A program made the position numbers and the translations under genes. Shown here one piece after another: positions 63,534-64,000 of a stretch of DNA of 64,000 bases. Location of the stretch: the NCBI GenBank assembly GCA_009760855.2, contig WPIO01000031.1:4477501-4541500 (forward strand), in the 5' to 3' direction. Below the pieces are notes generated by a model. That model had not been told where the DNA came from, did no database searches, and saw nothing but the letters and a program-made list of their open reading frames with translations. How positions within the stretch are numbered: position 1 is the stretch's first letter; each line of letters opens with the position of its first letter. This DNA comes from Cristatella mucedo (lineage: Eukaryota; Bryozoa; Phylactolaemata; Cristatellidae).

Positions 63534-63595
<62 letters not shown>

Positions 63596-63690
63596 TAGAG
63601 ACAGAGACACAGGCAGAGGCAGAGAGAGACGGAGACAGAGACAGACAGAGACAGACAGAGAGACAGGCAGACAGACAGACAGAGAGACAG
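63534..63690. repeat. (CA)n followed by (GACA)n repeats
   Basis: About 60 bp of CA is followed by GACA, GAGACA and GGCA units. Confidence 0.95.
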
Positions 63691-64000
63691 AAAGAGCAAA
63701 CTTCTTGCTCGGCCAGGAACCACGACAATAAGTTCAAATGTCACAAGGCCCCCACCCCCGTCATGCAGTGGGGGTAAGATGGGAGCATGTCAGTGTCATA
63801 AGTATGTAAAAGCACTGGTTTAATTCGTCCTACATGGCAGCCATAGGAATCATTTAGGGAAAACCAACATTGGGGCAAAGGTGGGCTCCCCCCCCTGTCT
63901 GGGTATATACAGAGAGAGCTAGTGCCCTAGCTAGAGCTGCTGCAATACTGAGCCTGGCTGATAGCTATCAGCAGCAGCAGGGTCACAAGGTCACAAGCAT

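Larger units (their letters stand above)
61481..64000. other. Upstream flank or first intron of PALS1
   Basis: GC-rich to about 62150, then an S1 SINE (62204-62368), unique AT-rich sequence, a LINE A tail (63330-63480) and CA/GACA repeats (63534-63690). The missing N-terminal PALS1 exons were not found; they may be short or outside the window. Confidence 0.55.

Overview
The window is nuclear DNA from an animal, most likely a bilaterian invertebrate. Coding exons are short, carry canonical GT/AG splice sites and are split by introns from about 0.1 kb to almost 15 kb. The DNA between them is full of microsatellites, 5'-truncated LINEs with (ATT)n tails and tRNA-derived SINEs. The sequence does not let me name the phylum.

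Three protein-coding genes can be assembled exon by exon, with reading phase agreeing at every junction. (1) An opsin on the minus strand has its start codon at 18652 and runs off the left edge. Five exons give 335 residues and seven transmembrane segments including the retinal-binding lysine, but the D/ERY and NPxxY motifs are replaced. (2) HHAT (hedgehog acyltransferase, MBOAT family) lies on the plus strand, 34221-42444. Its eight exons give a complete 559-residue protein with the catalytic Asp and His. (3) A PALS1/MPP5/Stardust-type MAGUK lies on the minus strand, 61480-50914. Ten exons cover two L27 domains, PDZ, SH3, HOOK and guanylate-kinase domains; the N-terminal exons were not found. 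HHAT and PALS1 converge tail to tail. The opsin and HHAT are divergent, with about 15.5 kb between their start codons.

Between HHAT and PALS1 lie one tRNA-Lys(TTT) gene (44783-44855) and an almost complete hAT DNA transposon of 2.7 kb (46573-49253) with short inverted repeats and an 8-bp target duplication; its transposase reading frame is broken by frameshifts. Two LINE families of the L2/CR1 type recur across the window. Family A has an (ATT)n-ended 3' tail with about 20 fragments, and family B has a different 3' end with 4 fragments. A tRNA-derived SINE family has about 10 copies, twice inserted into nearly the same position of LINE A. A single second-type SINE joins a tRNA-like head to the LINE A tail, which suggests LINE-driven mobilisation.

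Layout: 1-18652 opsin gene (intron 1 is a repeat sink); 18653-34220 intergenic, with a CpG-rich stretch at about 23950-27420 and many repeats; 34221-42444 HHAT; 42445-50913 convergent spacer with tRNA and hAT; 50914-61480 PALS1; 61481-64000 upstream PALS1 flank with a SINE and a LINE tail. I find no sign of an integrated multi-gene system. The most unusual items are the non-canonical opsin, a pure (CTG)~55 tract directly behind the first HHAT splice donor, a 46-bp perfect palindrome behind a PALS1 splice donor, and the SINE/LINE relationships.
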